A stretch of 64,000 bases of DNA from Siccirubricoccus sp. G192. GTDB taxonomy: Bacteria > Pseudomonadota > Alphaproteobacteria > Acetobacterales > Acetobacteraceae. The notes beneath the pieces were generated by a model. The model had not been told where the DNA came from, searched no databases, and saw only the letters and a list, made by a program, of their open reading frames with translations. Both the position numbers and the translations under genes were made by a program. Numbering within the stretch: position 1 is the stretch's first letter; each line of letters starts with the position of its first letter. The DNA lies in contig NZ_JAHREN010000001.1 of assembly GCF_019084075.1 (NCBI RefSeq), forward strand, positions 1,895,501 through 1,959,500, written 5' to 3'. Shown one piece after another: positions 28,677-38,600 of this stretch.

Positions 28677-29690
28677 TCAGCCCGCCTTGCGCAGCAGCGT
28701 GCCGGTGGAGAGCTCCTCGTTGAAGCAGCGCTGGTAGTATTCCGCCACCGTGCTGCGCTCCGCCTCGTCGCATTTGTTGAGGAAGGTGAGGCGGAAGGCG
28801 AAGCCGATATCGCCGAAGATCTTGGCGTTCTCGGCCCAGGTGATGACGGTGCGCGGCGACATGACGGTGCTGATGTCGCCGGCGATGAAGCCGGCGCGGG
28901 TCAGGTCGGCCAGCGCCACCATCGCCTCCACCTGCTTCTTCATCTTCGCATCGCCCTCGGCCTGCAGCTTCGCCAGCACGATCTCGGTCTCCTGCCCATG
29001 CGGCAGGTAGTTCAGCGTGGCGACGATGTTCCAGCGGTCCATCTGGCCCTGGTTGATCTGCTGCGTGCCGTGATAGAGGCCGGTCGTGTCGCCGAGCCCC
29101 ACCGTATTCGCCGTGGAGAAGAGGCGGAACATCGGATGCGGCCGGATCACCCGGTTCTGGTCGAGCAGGGTCAGCTTGCCCTCGACCTCCAGCACGCGCT
29201 GGATCACGAACATCACGTCGGGGCGGCCGGCATCGTATTCGTCGAAGACCAGGGCGCAGGGATGCTGGAGCGCCCAGGGCAGGATGCCCTCGCGGAACTC
29301 CGTCACCTGCTTGCCGTCCTTCAGGACGATGGCGTCCTTGCCGATCAGGTCGATGCGGCTGATGTGGCTGTCCAGGTTGACGCGGATGCAGGGCCAGTTG
29401 AGGCGCGCCGCCACCTGCTCGATATGCGTGGACTTGCCGGTGCCGTGATAGCCCTGGATCATCACCCGCCGGTTGAAGGCGAAGCCGGCGATGATGGCCA
29501 GCGTCGTCTCCCGGTCGAACCGGTAGGCGGTGTCGATCTCCGGCACGTGCTCCGTGCGGGTGGAGAAGGCCGGCACGGCCAGGTCGATATCCAGGCCGAA
29601 TGCCTCACGTGCATTGACCGTGATATCGGGGGTGTCGATCGCCGAGGTTGGACGAAGCTCGGCGAGTGTCGCGACCTTGTTCATCGGCAT
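28677..29690 (-). CDS. cobS: Cobaltochelatase subunit CobS (AAA+ ATPase)
   Basis: AAA+ motor subunit of cobaltochelatase, 337 aa. Walker A ([18 protein letters not shown]), Walker B ([15 protein letters not shown]), sensor-1 (FRLFSTANT) and the C-terminal lid are intact. It forms rings with CobT that drive cobalt insertion by CobN. The strong family identity, from [14 protein letters not shown] onward, makes this a firm call. It is the first gene of the leftward cobS-GST-cobT run. Confidence 0.96.
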   Translation of the reverse strand: MPMNKVATLAELRPTSAIDTPDITVNAREAFGLDIDLAVPAFSTRTEHVPEIDTAYRFDRETTLAIIAGFAFNRRVMIQGYHGTGKSTHIEQVAARLNWPCIRVNLDSHISRIDLIGKDAIVLKDGKQVTEFREGILPWALQHPCALVFDEYDAGRPDVMFVIQRVLEVEGKLTLLDQNRVIRPHPMFRLFSTANTVGLGDTTGLYHGTQQINQGQMDRWNIVATLNYLPHGQETEIVLAKLQAEGDAKMKKQVEAMVALADLTRAGFIAGDISTVMSPRTVITWAENAKIFGDIGFAFRLTFLNKCDEAERSTVAEYYQRCFNEELSTGTLLRKAG

Positions 29691-29795
29691 CCGCTCAGTT
29701 TCTCGTTGGTGATTCTAGGACAGGGCCGGGCGGGAGGCTACCCGGGGCGGGCGAATTCCGCAAAACGGCCCCGCTTTCTTGATATCCAGGGCGTT

Positions 29796-30392
29796 TCAGG
29801 GGCGCGCGCCTGCCTCCGCCGTGGCAAGGCCGACGCGGGCCGCACCAAGACGCTGGCGCAACAGGCTATAGGCGCGGTTCACATCCTTCAGCCGGTCTTC
29901 CGCGCCGCGGTCGCCGCCATTGGCGTCCGGGTGGAAGCGCTTGGCCAATTCCTTGTAGCGGGTCTTGAGCGCCGGCTGGTCCAGCGGCCATTCAAGGCCG
30001 AGAACGTCCAAGGCGGCCCGCAGTTCGGGCGGTGCCGCCGCGGGATCCGCGGCTTTCGCCCGGCGCTTCGCGTGCAGCGGCGTATCGCGCAGGATGCCCA
30101 GGGGGTCGCGCAGGAATCCCGGAGCGAAGCGTTGGTTGCCGCCGAGCCGGCCCAGCGGCCAAGTGGGCCGCTGCCAGGAGGTGTCGTTGCGGAGATTGGC
30201 CTCGATCTCGTTCGGCCCCATGCCTTTGTAGTAGTCCCAGGCTTGGTTGTATTCCCGCACATGCGGCAGGCAGAACCACAGGTAGTCATTCAGGTGGGAA
30301 CGGGATCTCGGCGCCCGGAACTCGCCCGCGGCGCAGCAGCCCGGCGCATCGCAGGCACGCGGGGGGAGCATCGGGTTCCACTTGCGGGGCAT
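29796..30392 (-). CDS. J-domain (DnaJ-like) protein
   Basis: A 198-aa protein with a cysteine-containing N-terminus (ACDAPGCCAAGEFRAPRSR, possibly metal-binding) and a central aromatic region (DYLWFCLPHVREYNQAWDYYKGM). The C-terminal J-domain has KTRYKELAKRFHPDANGG with the essential HPD. This is the DnaJ-like form common in alphaproteobacteria next to bolA and cobS. It probably stimulates an Hsp70; the client is unknown. It starts at ATG 30392, divergent from bolA. Confidence 0.88.
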   Translation of the reverse strand: MPRKWNPMLPPRACDAPGCCAAGEFRAPRSRSHLNDYLWFCLPHVREYNQAWDYYKGMGPNEIEANLRNDTSWQRPTWPLGRLGGNQRFAPGFLRDPLGILRDTPLHAKRRAKAADPAAAPPELRAALDVLGLEWPLDQPALKTRYKELAKRFHPDANGGDRGAEDRLKDVNRAYSLLRQRLGAARVGLATAEAGARP

Positions 30393-30536
30393 GGGCGCGG
30401 GCGCCTCGGCGGGACATGCCGGAGTTATGGGCGTGGCGCCGCGGCCGCGCAAGACGGGCCGGGGCGGTGCCGGCAGCCGGGCCGGCGATGCTGCCATGCC
30501 TTGGCATCCCGGCTGAAACCGTTGAAAATCCAGCCC

Positions 30537-30818
30537 ATGCAGAACCGAGCCGAACGCATCCGCCAGGCGCTGGAAGGCGCCTTCCCGCCAGCAGAAGTCC
30601 AGGTCACGGACGACAGCCACCGGCATGAGGGCCATGCCGGGGCGCGGCCGGAGGGGGAGACGCACTACTCCGTGCTGGTCGTCTCGCCGGGCTTCGCGGG
30701 CATGAACCGGGTGGCGCGGTCCCGCGCGGCGCATGCGGTGCTGGAGGCGGGATTCGGCACCGGGCTGCATGCGCTGTCGCTCCGGTTGCTGACGCCCGAG
30801 GAGGCGGGGCGGGGCTGA
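30537..30818 (+). CDS. BolA-family protein
   Basis: A 93-aa BolA/IbaG fold. It starts MQNRAERIRQALEGAFPPAEVQVTDDSHRH, where the SHRH histidine segment can ligate an Fe-S cluster shared with a monothiol glutaredoxin. It continues with VSPGFAGMNRVARSRAAHAVL. A role in Fe-S trafficking or iron sensing follows from the family. The gene is divergent from the J-domain gene, an order seen in many alphaproteobacteria. Confidence 0.92.
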   Translation: MQNRAERIRQALEGAFPPAEVQVTDDSHRHEGHAGARPEGETHYSVLVVSPGFAGMNRVARSRAAHAVLEAGFGTGLHALSLRLLTPEEAGRG

Positions 30819-30943
30819 CAGGCGGCGGCCCGGCCTTCCCCGGGCGGAACAGTGTTGTGATCGGGGCGATGCACCGGATGGTTCCGGCGCCGGCGGGCCT
30901 GTGCTCAAACCGCTCGGCACGCCGGGGACAGAACGAGGCCGCC

Positions 30944-31654
30944 ATGATCCGCAAGAGGAACCTGCCCTCCCTGTTCCTGGCCACGGTCCTTGCCCCGCCG
31001 CTGGTCGCGGGCAACCGGGCCGGGGCCCAATCGGCGGCGCCGCGCCGGAGCGATCAGCAGATCCTGGTCGATAAGGGGGTGGGGGTCCTCGCGACGATGC
31101 AGGGCGATTCCGCCTTCGCCTCGCGGGACCTGCTGCGCCGCGCCAGGGCCGTGATGATCGTGCCCGAGCTCACCAAGGGCGGGTTCATCCTGGGCGGTCA
31201 GGGCGGCGCGGCCCTGCTGCTCGGGCGCCTGCCCGGGGGCGGCTGGAGCTTCCCGGCCTTCTACTCGATCGGCGGCGGGACGCTCGGGTTGCAGATCGGC
31301 GTGCAGCAGTCGCAGATGGTCTTCTTCATCATCAGCGAGCGCGGGCTCCAGGCCTGGATGCGCGACCAGGTCACATTCGGCGGCCAGGACGGCATCGCGG
31401 TCTTCATCGAGGGCCAGGGAACCAGCCAGAACGCCATGGCGCAGAACCGCGCCGATGCCGTGGTCTGGGCGCGTGCCGTCGGCGCCTATGCCGGGATCAC
31501 CGTGGAGGGAACCTCGGTCTCGTTCAATCGCGACGACACGGCGCGATACTACGGCCGGGCATTGACGGCGGAGGAGATCCTCCAGCGCGGCCTCGGCCAG
31601 GATCCCGGCGCGAACCAGTTGCGGAACGCACTGATGGCCGAGGGGCGTGGTTGA
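30944..31654 (+). CDS. SYLF (Ysc84-like) lipid-binding domain protein
   Basis: An exported 236-aa protein. A signal peptide (PSLFLATVLAPPLVAGNRAGAQ) is followed by the SYLF domain: ARAVMIVPELTKGGFILGGQGG, WSFPAFYSIGGGTLGLQIGVQQSQMVFFI, and a C-terminal GTSVSFNRDDTARYYGRALTAEEIL. The eukaryotic domain binds phosphoinositides; the bacterial function is unclear. The ATG at 30944 follows a GAACGAGG site. It is convergent with the MFS gene; the 60-bp gap shows no clear terminator. Confidence 0.85.
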   Translation: MIRKRNLPSLFLATVLAPPLVAGNRAGAQSAAPRRSDQQILVDKGVGVLATMQGDSAFASRDLLRRARAVMIVPELTKGGFILGGQGGAALLLGRLPGGGWSFPAFYSIGGGTLGLQIGVQQSQMVFFIISERGLQAWMRDQVTFGGQDGIAVFIEGQGTSQNAMAQNRADAVVWARAVGAYAGITVEGTSVSFNRDDTARYYGRALTAEEILQRGLGQDPGANQLRNALMAEGRG

Positions 31655-31715
31655 TCCCGAGGGCCAGAATGCCGGCCGCTCCGCCCAGGCCGAGCCGCAT
31701 GGCCGGGAATGCCGC

Positions 31716-32918
31716 CTATGCCGGGCCCGGGGACGGCGGCTCCCGCCCGGCCCCGGCCGGGCGGCGCAGGGCCAGCGACACGGCCGCAAGCCCCAGGGCC
31801 GCGGCGCCGTAGAGCAGCCAGGGCGGCAGCACCGGCAGCAGCACCCCTGCCGCCAGCGGCCCCAGCCCAGCGCCGAGGTCCCGCCAGGTGGCGAGTCGTG
31901 CCAGCGCGGCGACCCGCTGCGGCCCCGGCGCAGCGGCCGCGGCCACCGGTGCCGGCAGCGGCTGCAGCAGGCCGCGCAGCAGCACGACCGAGAGCGCCCC
32001 GAGCCACAGCGCCCCGCCGCCGATCAGGGCCAGCCCCGCGGCGGAGCCGAGGGAGAGCAGGACCAGCGTGCGGGAGGCGCCGAAGCGTTCCCCCAGCGCC
32101 CCGCCGGCCGGGCCCAGCACGATCTCCGCGGCGTAGCGGAGCGCCAGGGCGGCCCCGGCCGCCAGCGCGGCGCCCTCCGGCAGGGCCGCCGCCGCCAGGA
32201 CCGAAAGGCCGAGGACGAAGAGCCCATCCAGCGCCAGCCCCTGGACGAAGGACCAGAGATCGAGGCGCGCCGGCAGCCCGAAGCGCGGGCCACCCCGCAC
32301 CTTCTCCCCATGGCCGCCGGGCAGGCGCCACGCGAAGGGCAAGGCGAGCAGCGCGACCGCGGCCAGGGCCAGGAAGACGGCCTGCGGCCCCGCCGCCTCG
32401 GCCAGCAGGGCGCCGCCGATCAGGCCCAGCATGGGCCCGGCCGCGATGATGGCGCGGCTGCGGCCGCTCCGCCGCGCCGCGCCCGCCGCCTCCGCGGTCG
32501 CCAGGGCCTGGGTCGCGATGTTCATCGCCGCGAAGGAAAGGCCCCAGACCAGGCGGGCCGCCAGGAGCCACCAGACCCCGGGCAGCAGGGCATAGCCGAG
32601 CGAGGAGGCGGCCGAGCCCAGCACGGCGGCGCAGCAGGCGATGCGGGGGCCGTGGCGCTCATAGCTGCGGGCCACCCAGCCATAGCCGAGGATGCGCACC
32701 AGCCGGTTGGCGGCCAGCAGCAGCCCCGCCTCCGCCAGGTTCACGCCGAAGGCGGCGGTATGCAGCGGCAGGAGCAGGTAGAGCACCGTGTCGGTGGGCA
32801 AGGTCAGGCCGAGCATGACCGAGGCGTCACGCGAGACCCGGTCGGCCTGCGGCAGATCGGGGGCAGCCGCATCGCGGGAGAGGCCGGGCAGGACCTGCGC
32901 TTGGGACTCGGAGGGCAT
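31716..32918 (-). CDS. Major facilitator superfamily transporter
   Basis: A 400-aa protein with about 12 hydrophobic segments. The MFS hallmark between segments 2 and 3 appears as NRLVRILGYGWVARSYERHGPR, and a central charged loop carries LPGGHGEKVRGGPRFG. It resembles drug/metabolite efflux MFS proteins, but the substrate is not readable. The ATG at 32918 (MPSESQAQVL) is chosen as the first before the membrane domain. It is divergent from the phosphate-transport pair. Confidence 0.82.
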   Translation of the reverse strand: MPSESQAQVLPGLSRDAAAPDLPQADRVSRDASVMLGLTLPTDTVLYLLLPLHTAAFGVNLAEAGLLLAANRLVRILGYGWVARSYERHGPRIACCAAVLGSAASSLGYALLPGVWWLLAARLVWGLSFAAMNIATQALATAEAAGAARRSGRSRAIIAAGPMLGLIGGALLAEAAGPQAVFLALAAVALLALPFAWRLPGGHGEKVRGGPRFGLPARLDLWSFVQGLALDGLFVLGLSVLAAAALPEGAALAAGAALALRYAAEIVLGPAGGALGERFGASRTLVLLSLGSAAGLALIGGGALWLGALSVVLLRGLLQPLPAPVAAAAAPGPQRVAALARLATWRDLGAGLGPLAAGVLLPVLPPWLLYGAAALGLAAVSLALRRPAGAGREPPSPGPA

Positions 32919-33030
32919 CGGCGGGACGGTGCCGCAAGCCGCGAAGTGTGACAAACGGATGACCAGGGGGCGTTGTCGCCGTAAACGGCTTCGCACCGGC
33001 CGAGGCCACACCCAGTAAGGACCACACCCG

Positions 33031-33675
33031 ATGTTTCGCTGGTTCCGCCGCCTGATGCCACGCGAGGAGCATTTCTTCGACATGTATGCCCGCCACGCCG
33101 ACACCATCGTCCGCGGGGCGGAGGAACTGCGCGGCATGTTGCAGGGCGGCGAGGCGGTGCGGCGCCACTACCCGGCGGTGCTGGCCGCGGAGGACGATGC
33201 CGACGCCATCACGCGGGAGGTGGTCCAGGCGGTCCGGCGGACCTTCGTCACCCCCTTCGACCGCGGCGACATCCAGACCCTGATCGGGCGGATGGACGAC
33301 GCGATCGACCAGATGAAGAAGGCGGCGAAGGCCATCGTCCTGTTCGAGATGACGGAATTCGACCCGGAGCTGCAGCGCATGGGCGACGCCATCCTGCGCT
33401 GCGCCGGCCTGCTGCGGGAGGCCGTGCCGCTGCTGGTCCGCATCAGCCCCAATGCCGCCCGGATCAACGAGATCTGCGAGCAGATCCGGCAGATCGAGGG
33501 CGAGGCGGATGATGTGCACGATGTCGGCGTGACGGAGCTGTTCCGCCGCTGCCGGCCCGACGACGCCCTGCGCTTCATCGCCGCCCGGGAGGTCTTCGAC
33601 CAGCTCGAAAAGATCGTGGACCGCTTCGACGATGCGGCGAACGAGATCGAGGGCATCGTGATCGAGCACGTCTGA
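33031..33675 (+). CDS. DUF47 PhoU-like Pit accessory protein
   Basis: A 214-aa all-helical PhoU-like protein (MFRWFRRLMPREEHFFDMY...DADAITREVVQAVRRTFVTPFDRGD). The helical bundles carry conserved acidic residues for metal clusters (EFDPELQRM, EGEADDVHD). DUF47 proteins are encoded beside Pit phosphate transporters and are thought to modulate them. The stop is 14 bp before the pit gene, so the two form an operon. Confidence 0.92.
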   Translation: MFRWFRRLMPREEHFFDMYARHADTIVRGAEELRGMLQGGEAVRRHYPAVLAAEDDADAITREVVQAVRRTFVTPFDRGDIQTLIGRMDDAIDQMKKAAKAIVLFEMTEFDPELQRMGDAILRCAGLLREAVPLLVRISPNAARINEICEQIRQIEGEADDVHDVGVTELFRRCRPDDALRFIAAREVFDQLEKIVDRFDDAANEIEGIVIEHV

Positions 33676-33689
33676 GGCAGGCCGCCAGC

Positions 33690-34703
33690 ATGGACGCCAC
33701 CCTCGCGCTGCCGCTGCTCTACGGCCTGATCGCCGTCGCGCTGCTCTTCGACTTCCTCAATGGGCTGCATGATGCGGCCAATTCCATCGCCACCATCGTC
33801 TCCACCCGCGTCCTCAGGCCGCAATACGCCGTGGCCTGGGCCGCCTTCTTCAATTTCATCGCCTTCCTGTTCTTCGGGCTGCATGTGGCTCAGACCATCG
33901 GCACCGGAATCGTGGATGCCGCGGTGATCGACCCGCGGGTGATCTTCGGCGCGCTCACCGGCGCCATCGTCTGGAACCTGGTCACCTGGGGCCTGGGCAT
34001 CCCCTCCTCCAGCTCGCATGCGCTGGTGGGCGGCATCCTCGGGGCGGGCACCGCCAAGGCGGGGTTTGGCGTCATCGTCTGGTCCGGGCTCGGCAAGACC
34101 CTGGCCGCCATCGTGCTCTCCCCGGCGCTCGGGATGGTACTGGCGCTGGTCCTGGTGCTGATCGTCTCCTGGGTTTTCGCGCGCACGACGCCCTTCACGG
34201 TGGACAGCACCTTCCGCTGGCTGCAATTCGTCTCGGCCTCGCTCTACTCGCTCGGCCATGGCGGCAATGACGCGCAGAAGACCATGGGCATCATCGCCGT
34301 CCTGCTCTACTCGCAGGGCCTGTTGCAGGGCGGGTTCCACGTGCCGCTCTGGGTGGTGCTGTCCTGCCAGGCCGCGATGGCGCTCGGCACGCTCTTCGGC
34401 GGCTGGCGGATCGTCCATACCATGGGCTCGAAGATCACGCGCCTCACGCCGGTGCAGGGCTTCTGCGCCGAGACGGGCGGCGCCATCACCCTGTTCCTGG
34501 CGACGGGGCTGGGCGTGCCGGTCTCGACCACCCACACCATCACCGGCGCGATCATCGGCGTCGGCGCCGCACGCCGCACCTCGGCCGTGCGCTGGGGGGT
34601 CGCGGGCAATATCGTCATCGCCTGGGTCGTCACCCTGCCGGCGGCCGCCCTCATCGCGGCCCTCGCCTATGCCGCCGCCGGGCTGTTCGGCTGGGCTGCG
34701 TGA
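33690..34703 (+). CDS. PiT-family inorganic phosphate transporter
   Basis: Proton- or metal-phosphate-coupled permease of 337 aa with about ten membrane segments. Both PiT signature repeats are visible: FDFLNGLHDAANSIATIVSTRVL at the N-terminus and YSLGHGGNDAQKTMGIIAVLL in the second half, plus GIPSSSSHALVGG and VPVSTTHTITGAI. It is coupled to the upstream DUF47 gene. Low-affinity phosphate uptake is the expected job. Confidence 0.94.
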   Translation: MDATLALPLLYGLIAVALLFDFLNGLHDAANSIATIVSTRVLRPQYAVAWAAFFNFIAFLFFGLHVAQTIGTGIVDAAVIDPRVIFGALTGAIVWNLVTWGLGIPSSSSHALVGGILGAGTAKAGFGVIVWSGLGKTLAAIVLSPALGMVLALVLVLIVSWVFARTTPFTVDSTFRWLQFVSASLYSLGHGGNDAQKTMGIIAVLLYSQGLLQGGFHVPLWVVLSCQAAMALGTLFGGWRIVHTMGSKITRLTPVQGFCAETGGAITLFLATGLGVPVSTTHTITGAIIGVGAARRTSAVRWGVAGNIVIAWVVTLPAAALIAALAYAAAGLFGWAA

Positions 34704-34956
34704 CCGAGCCGGGCATCCGGCCGCTTCCCCTCCGGCCATCCCAGGGCGGGAGCGGGGATGCGCATCGGCGTTCCGCCCGGCAGCCAGCCGACCAAGCAAA
34801 CCCGCCAGGGACGGCGCCCGGTGGAGGCGAATGCGCGCTGTCGGAATCGGTTGGCACCATGCAATGCTGCCACGTGTTCCTGCCCGCCGCGCAGCGCGAG
34901 GCCGGGCGGCGGGCCGTCATCCGGGCGATCACCAGCCAGTAACCGGGGAGGAGCGC

Positions 34957-36021
34957 ATGCTGGACCTGCCGAAGCCGAGGACCTGGATCATCTCGCCGCC
35001 GAAGACCTTCGCCGATATCGAGGAGATGGCGAAGGCGGAAGCGGCCGCGAACGGGTGGGCCGTCAAGATCGAGCGCGTCGCGGTGGAGGGGCAGGAGGCC
35101 GCCCTCGTCGCCTTCAGCGTCGTCGCGTCCGAAGGCGCGGCGGCCATGATCGCCGGGGCGGGCGGAATGGCCATGGCGGAGGCGGCCGGGATTCCGGTCG
35201 CCGCGATGGTGGCCAGGGCGGCGGTCCTGACGCATCCCATAGCGGCCGCGGCCGATGATGGCAGCCTGGCGCATCTCTCGACGCTCGCCGGTCCGGTGCC
35301 CATCAGCGAGCTCGACGAGGTCAGGCTGAAGGAGCTCCAGAGGGCGCTCGGCCGGCTCGGCTATCCGGTCGGCACGATCGACGGCCTGTACGGCCCGAAG
35401 ACGCGGAGCGCATGGGCGGAGTTCAAGACCGATGTCTATCCCGGCAATCCGTCCCTGATCGGCCCGGATTCGGTCCTCGTCCTGAAGGAGAAGCTGCAGG
35501 ACCTGGCTGGCGCCAGCGCCGGCATCAGCGCCGGCGTGTCCGATGTCTGGAGCAAGGAGGCCACGATCATGGCCATCAGGAAGGCATGCCTGGCCCAGGG
35601 CATCGGCCTTCCGTCCCAGGTCGCCTATGTCCTGGCCACCACGCAATGGGAAACCGCCCAGACCTTCAGGCCGGTCAAGGAGGCATTCTGGAAGGACGAG
35701 GTCTGGAGGAAGAAGAACTTCAGGTACTTTCCCTATTATGGTCGGGGCTACGTGCAGTTGACTTGGAAGAACAACTACGAAGCCTATTCCCACCTGCTCA
35801 ACATCGACCTTGTCAACAATCCCGACCTGGCCCTTGAACCCAAGGTCGCGCTCTTCGTGCTGGTGCATGGCTTCAAGACCGGCACCTTCACCGGCCGGAA
35901 AATCACGGACTACATAAACGAGAACAGGACCGACCTCGACGGGGCGCGGCGATGCATCAACGGGACCGACCGGGCGCGTGAGATCGCCGATCTCGCCCAG
36001 AAATTCCTGGCTTCGGCCTGA
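34957..36021 (+). CDS. Peptidoglycan-binding plus GH19-like hydrolase (endolysin-like)
   Basis: A 354-aa protein without a signal peptide. Residues about 1-110 are unassigned, with an Ala/Gly-rich hydrophobic patch (AAAMIAGAGGMAMAEAAGIPVAAM). Residues about 122-160 form a PG_binding_1 motif (KELQRALGRLGYPVGTIDGLYGPKTR). Residues about 190-350 resemble a GH19 chitinase/lysozyme fold, with YYGRGYVQLTWKNNY and ETAQTFRPVKEAFW. It has a good GGGGAGG site, lower GC than its neighbours, and no phage genes beside it. It may be an orphan phage lysin or a toxin-type effector. Confidence 0.78.
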   Translation: MLDLPKPRTWIISPPKTFADIEEMAKAEAAANGWAVKIERVAVEGQEAALVAFSVVASEGAAAMIAGAGGMAMAEAAGIPVAAMVARAAVLTHPIAAAADDGSLAHLSTLAGPVPISELDEVRLKELQRALGRLGYPVGTIDGLYGPKTRSAWAEFKTDVYPGNPSLIGPDSVLVLKEKLQDLAGASAGISAGVSDVWSKEATIMAIRKACLAQGIGLPSQVAYVLATTQWETAQTFRPVKEAFWKDEVWRKKNFRYFPYYGRGYVQLTWKNNYEAYSHLLNIDLVNNPDLALEPKVALFVLVHGFKTGTFTGRKITDYINENRTDLDGARRCINGTDRAREIADLAQKFLASA

Positions 36022-36192
36022 GCGGTGGCGGCAGCCGGCCGCCCCGGGGATCGTCACCGGATTCGCGGCTGACCAGGCGAGGCGGGGGTGGCGGGGAACA
36101 GACGCGATCCCGGCGGCGTTCCCTCGGTGGCCCCACCCCGCCCTGCGGACAAAGGGCGCGGGGCCGTTGCAACGGCGAGAGGGAGAGGCCGC

Positions 36193-36453
36193 ATGTCGAG
36201 GAAGAACCACGCCGCGGGCGCCGGTGGCGGCAAGGAGAAGGGCCGCTCGGCCGGCGACCAGCAGACCGGCGGCGTCACGGGCGGCAAGCTGGGCGGCGCC
36301 GGATCGCTCCGCTACCACACCGATGCCGGGAGCCGCGCGGAGGAGGCCGGCCGCTCGGGCGGACAGGACCGGCGCGGCACGATGCGGGAGAGCCATCCGC
36401 CTGCCGATACCGAGCAGGAAAAGCTCAGGAAGGCGAGGATCAAGAAAGGATAG
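36193..36453 (+). CDS. Small glycine-rich hypothetical protein
   Basis: An 86-aa highly polar protein (MSRKNHAAGAGGGKEKGRSAGD...SHPPADTEQEKLRKARIKKG), rich in Gly, Lys and Arg with no hydrophobic core. It looks intrinsically disordered, as do some stress-induced small proteins. The ATG at 36193 has a GAGAGG site. I do not recognise the family. It ends before a strong hairpin. Confidence 0.55.
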   Translation: MSRKNHAAGAGGGKEKGRSAGDQQTGGVTGGKLGGAGSLRYHTDAGSRAEEAGRSGGQDRRGTMRESHPPADTEQEKLRKARIKKG

Positions 36454-36480
36454 GGCGGCGGCAGGTCGCCCGCCGGCCCT

Positions 36481-36514
36481 CGCATCGCGACATGCGGTGA
36501 CCTTCCGCGATGCG
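36481..36514. terminator. Hairpin between convergent genes
   Basis: Perfect 9-bp stem CGCATCGCG (36481-36489) with CGCGATGCG (36506-36514) and a 16-nt loop, between convergent stops. No T tract, so it may be a transcript-end hairpin rather than a classic intrinsic terminator. Confidence 0.5.
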
Positions 36515-36522
36515 CTGCCGGC

Positions 36523-38501
36523 TCACTCGGGAAGGCCCGCCACGCGTGCAGCCGCGGCGGTGAAGGCCGCGGCGTCCTCCGGCAGCATCAGCCGGTCGCG
36601 CATGAGCGCCTCCGCCGCCCTGCGCACCGCCTCCCCGTAGCGGTCGCGGCTGCCGTAGCGCTCCGCCAGGGAGGGACGCGGGTCACCCGCCCCCTCGCGC
36701 GCGGTGCGGTCGGCGGCGAATGCGGCGAAGCTGCCCTCGCGGTCGCAGAATTCGCCGCGCAGTCCTTCGGCCGCATACATGTTCCAGCCCGTATAGGTCC
36801 CGAGCGGCACGGCGATATCGGGTAGCCGCACCCCGGCGTGCTCGTTGCCATCGGCATCCACCGCCGGCACCAGGGGATGCCAGGCGCCCTCGGGCCCGCG
36901 CGTGCCGGCAACCCAGTCCGTGACCGGCGCGATGGGATTGGCGAAGCCCGGGCGCAGCAGGCCGGGGATGGCGGGGAAGGCCTCCAGCGCCGCCTCCGCC
37001 GGCAGCAGCGTGCCATCGGCGATGCGGGGCACGCGGCTGGCGGGCGGCGCCTCGCCGCGCGTCGCCCAGGCATCGAGCGCGACCAGCAGCGCCCGCAGCA
37101 GCGGGCCGGAGGAATGCGGATTGTTGGGGTTGGCGCAGATGCCCGGCGCCGTGGTCGCGCCCATGCGCCCGGCATGCTTGGTCCCGGTCACCAGGTAGTG
37201 GCGGACGCCCGCCGGCTCGGGCAGGTCGCGCGTGCCGGCCGGGTCGGTATGGATCAGGCTGGCGCCCTTCTGCCAGTATTCGGTGGAGGTATTGACCTCC
37301 ATCACCAGCGGATCGGTGGCGGGGGCGCGCAGCAGCGCCGCGCTGCGGCCGGAGATCGGGTCGGTCGTTGCCGCATGCGCCAGCGGGAACCAATTCTCCG
37401 GGAAGGCGTGGTCCTCGTGCCAGGTCGAGGTGCGGCCGGGCTGCGCGAAGCGCTCATTGGCGAAGACGCGGCCGGCGCCGCCGATATGCGCCAGCACGCC
37501 GTCGAAGACCCGCCTGTCCTGCTCGTCGGCATTCATGCCGAGGTCGAGGTGGTGGCGCAGGTAGCGCCCCGATTGGGAGATGCCGATGGCGAGCACGGCC
37601 TGCACGCGCAGGCCATCCAGCGGGCTCCGGCGGCCGGCCCCGTCCGCGCTCTCGCGGCGCAGGAAGGCGGTGATGTCGCGCGTCGCCGCATAGCCCAGGC
37701 CGAAGACTGCAGGATCGCGCGCGGGATAGCGGAACTCGTAGATGCTGCCCGGCTCGAAACGCGTCCCTTCCGGCAGGAGCCGGATGGCGCGCGGGCCGGC
37801 ATAGGCCCAGGCGTCGCGCGGCACCTCCCGCGGCGGCTCGGCGCGGGTGCGGCGCAGCGTCAGGGTAGCCCGCGCCGGGTCCGGATCCGCGACCGCGAAG
37901 GAGAGCGGTGCCTGCGGCCGGTCGGCGGGGTTCACGCGCGTGCCGAAGACGATTCGTCGCGGACCGTGCCGGTCACGCCCTGCAGCACCGGCGCCTCGAG
38001 CAGCAGGTTGTTGCCGGCGCGGGGCGCGGCCGGGTCCCAGCCGTTCCAGAGCAGGACATGCCCCTGCGCCAACGGCAGGGCGCTGCCCACCGCCCGCGCC
38101 TCCCGCAGGTCGTTCAGCACCGCCTGGGGCACGCCAGCCGCATCATAGAGGTAGCTGAACAGCAGCTTGCGGCCGCGGTTGGTCACCTCATGCAGCATCC
38201 GGCCGCTGGCCCGCGCCGGGTCCGCCGGGCGGAGCAGGGTGAATTCGGTCGAGTACTCCACCAGGCCGCGCGCATTGCGCGGCGCGCGGTCGAGGTCCAG
38301 GATCCCGGCATTGTGCGGATCGGCGGGATCGAGCTCGCCGCGCGCCCTGCCGGTGACGCGCAGATAGGGGCCGGCGCCGAAATCCTGGCCTTCGGCAAAG
38401 GGCCCACTGCTCTCGACCTCGACCAAGACGATGCGCGCATCGGCAGGCACCGCCGCCGCGACGGCAAAGGCGGCCACGGCCGCGAGGATCAGCCTGGGCA
38501 T
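36523..38501 (-). pseudogene. Secreted alpha/beta-hydrolase-domain protein split by a one-base deletion
   Basis: Two abutting frames form one protein of about 658 aa. The first (38501 to 37932) has a signal peptide (MPRLILAAVAAFAVAAAVPADA) and the N-terminal block VEVESSGPFAEGQDFG...PADPHNAGILDLDRAP...VEYSTEF. The second (37935 to 36523) carries the hydrolase part with the nucleophile motif GISQSGRYL and GTKHAGRMG. Adding one T near 37952 restores DEFVFGTRVNPADRP across the join. As it stands, translation would stop at 37932 or re-start by the 4-nt overlap. Confidence 0.8.
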
Positions 38502-38600
38502 CGTCTTCCTCCAGCGCGGGTCCCTGCCCGCTTATGTCACCGAGATTACCGGCGGGGCGGTGCGGGTGGAAGCCGCGATACCCGCTTCACCTGCCGGCGG

